Source of the DNA: Planctomycetota bacterium
GTDB taxonomy: Bacteria; Planctomycetota; Planctomycetia; Isosphaerales; Isosphaeraceae
Length of the DNA: 6,395 nt
Assembly: GCA_021807585.1 (NCBI GenBank)
Contig: JAKBCQ010000169.1
Span: 1 to 6,395 of the forward strand
Direction: 5' to 3'
Of the stretch, positions 5,310 to 6,395 are shown piece after piece. A program made the translations under genes and the position numbers. The notes under the pieces are model-generated. The model was not told the DNA's origin. It ran no database searches and saw only the letters and a list, made by a program, of their open reading frames with translations. Every line of letters starts with the position of its first letter. Position 1 is the first letter of the stretch.

Positions 5310-6395
5310 ATGCCTCAAGCGACTCGTGTGAACCGAGCTCAGGGCTGCCTTTTAGGCTTGGCCGTCGGAGACGCCCTGGGTGGTCCGCTCGAGGGCCTAA
5401 GCGCCCAACAAATTCATGCGCATTACGGAACGGTCGACGATTATGTCGACGGCGCCGTCGCATGGAAACGCAAGCCGCACCGTTGGCGGCTCGCCGGGCT
5501 TTACACCGACGACACGCAACAGGCTCTCGCGGTTTGCGACGTACTGCTCGAATCGGAGAAGCTCGATCCTGCGCGGCTCGTCGATTATTATCTCAAACTC
5601 GCCGAACCCGCGGGGACGTACATGGGTTCGCATCGCGGCGTCGGCAAAAGTTTCCATAATGTGCTGAAGTGTTTGAGTGAACAATACGCCCCGTCGCGAA
5701 CGGGTCAGCCTTCGGCGGGTATCGGCGCCGCGGCGCGGATCGCTCCCATCCCCCTCTATTACGCGGGGATGCCCGATGCGATGTTCGAGGCCGTGATGAA
5801 CGCGTCGCTGATCACCCACCGCGATATTCGAGCACTCGCCGGAGCGATGGCGATCGCGCACGCCGTGCGCAGGCTCGCCGCGGGCGCCGATCGCGAACCG
5901 AGCTTCCTTCTCCGCCTCGCCGGCGACGTCGATCGCGAGGAAAATCGCATCGCCGCCGAATTCGGCGATCAAGTTGATAAAATTGATGAACATAAGCACG
6001 CGATTTCAACATCGATCGCCCGGGTCGAGTCGCTCCTCGATCGTCCCCGCTACGAGGCGCTCGCCGCGATCGTCGAAGAAGCCAACCGCCGCGGCGCCGA
6101 GCCCGTTTGCAAACGACCCACCATGGGCTTCGCCCCGTCGTGCATACCAACTTGCTTACTGATTTTTATGACATCCGAATCTTTTCAAGAGGCGCTCGTC
6201 GAGATCGTCAACCTGGGGGGAGACTCCGACAGCGCCGGAGCGATGACCGGAGCGCTCGCGGGTGCGCACCACGGCGCCTCGCAGATCCCCCGCAAATGGC
6301 TCGAAAAACTCTATAATAGGCATGGAATCGAGGCCCGCGGCGAGGCGCTGGCGCGGCGATCGACCGCCGATCTCGATATCCCCGATTATCTTGAA
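5310..6395 (+). CDS. ADP-ribosylglycohydrolase (DraG/ARH-like), 3' partial
   Basis: The visible part is 362 codons without a stop, close to full length for the family (about 300-370 residues). Enzymes of this family remove ADP-ribose from proteins or from related small molecules and use two magnesium ions in an all-alpha fold. Family landmarks appear in order: the opening motif GCLLGLAVGDALGGPLEG (12-29), the metal-binding TDDTQ (66-70), GIGAAARIAP (137-146), ITHRDIRAL around His170, and the second metal-binding motif GGDSDS (303-308) followed by AGAMTGALAGAHHG. The last motif has Ser where the family usually has Thr (GGDTDT). No signal peptide is seen, so the enzyme is likely cytoplasmic. 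The gene is preceded by a long intergenic region and appears to be transcribed alone or to start an operon running off the edge. No ADP-ribosyltransferase partner is visible, so the substrate cannot be named. Confidence 0.93.
   Translation, partial: MPQATRVNRAQGCLLGLAVGDALGGPLEGLSAQQIHAHYGTVDDYVDGAVAWKRKPHRWRLAGLYTDDTQQALAVCDVLLESEKLDPARLVDYYLKLAEPAGTYMGSHRGVGKSFHNVLKCLSEQYAPSRTGQPSAGIGAAARIAPIPLYYAGMPDAMFEAVMNASLITHRDIRALAGAMAIAHAVRRLAAGADREPSFLLRLAGDVDREENRIAAEFGDQVDKIDEHKHAISTSIARVESLLDRPRYEALAAIVEEANRRGAEPVCKRPTMGFAPSCIPTCLLIFMTSESFQEALVEIVNLGGDSDSAGAMTGALAGAHHGASQIPRKWLEKLYNRHGIEARGEALARRSTADLDIPDYLE

Noticed and set aside
5397..5999. 200-residue open frame on the minus strand
   Set aside because: It lies wholly antisense to the ADP-ribosylglycohydrolase gene, whose conserved motifs are clear on the plus strand.

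Overview
The window looks like chromosomal DNA of a planctomycete, probably from the Isosphaeraceae or a related group. Four independent hallmarks support this: a secreted MBG/Ig-like repeat protein ending in a dockerin, a PEP-CTERM protein, a protein with the planctomycete LEPR-XLL type N-terminal motif (here LENRELL), and large, poorly coding intergenic stretches. The DNA is GC-rich and strikingly full of the palindrome CGATCG in both coding and non-coding parts. No database search was possible; family names come from motifs read by eye.

Layout. (1) 2-1645, plus strand: the 3' part of a large secreted repeat protein with three MBG repeats, one Ig-like repeat, a planctomycete C-terminal module and a dockerin. 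Its start lies outside the window. (2) 1646-1898: spacer with a possible -35 box and a long two-part stem-loop at 1778-1834. (3) 1899-2672, plus strand: exported PEP-CTERM protein whose body resembles a cohesin-type beta-sandwich. (4) 2686-4428, minus strand: exported serine hydrolase of the alpha/beta-hydrolase (lipase-like) type, with a LEPR-XLL motif, a Ser/Ala/Thr-rich linker, a GHSEG nucleophile motif and a C-terminal Ig-like domain. It converges on the PEP-CTERM gene with only 13 bp between stop codons. (5) 4429-5309: an 881-bp divergent intergenic region with no convincing gene, containing a small AT-rich island with a 12-bp palindrome. (6) 5310-6395, plus strand: ADP-ribosylglycohydrolase (DraG/ARH-like), running off the right edge, with a good Shine-Dalgarno sequence.

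How the genes may work together. The first three genes are all envelope or extracellular proteins. The dockerin at the end of the first and the cohesin-like fold of the second invite the idea of a surface-anchored binding pair, with the PEP-CTERM tail as anchor signal; this is inference. The ADP-ribosylglycohydrolase is cytoplasmic, has its own upstream region and need not be related. No CRISPR array, insertion sequence, tRNA or rRNA was found.
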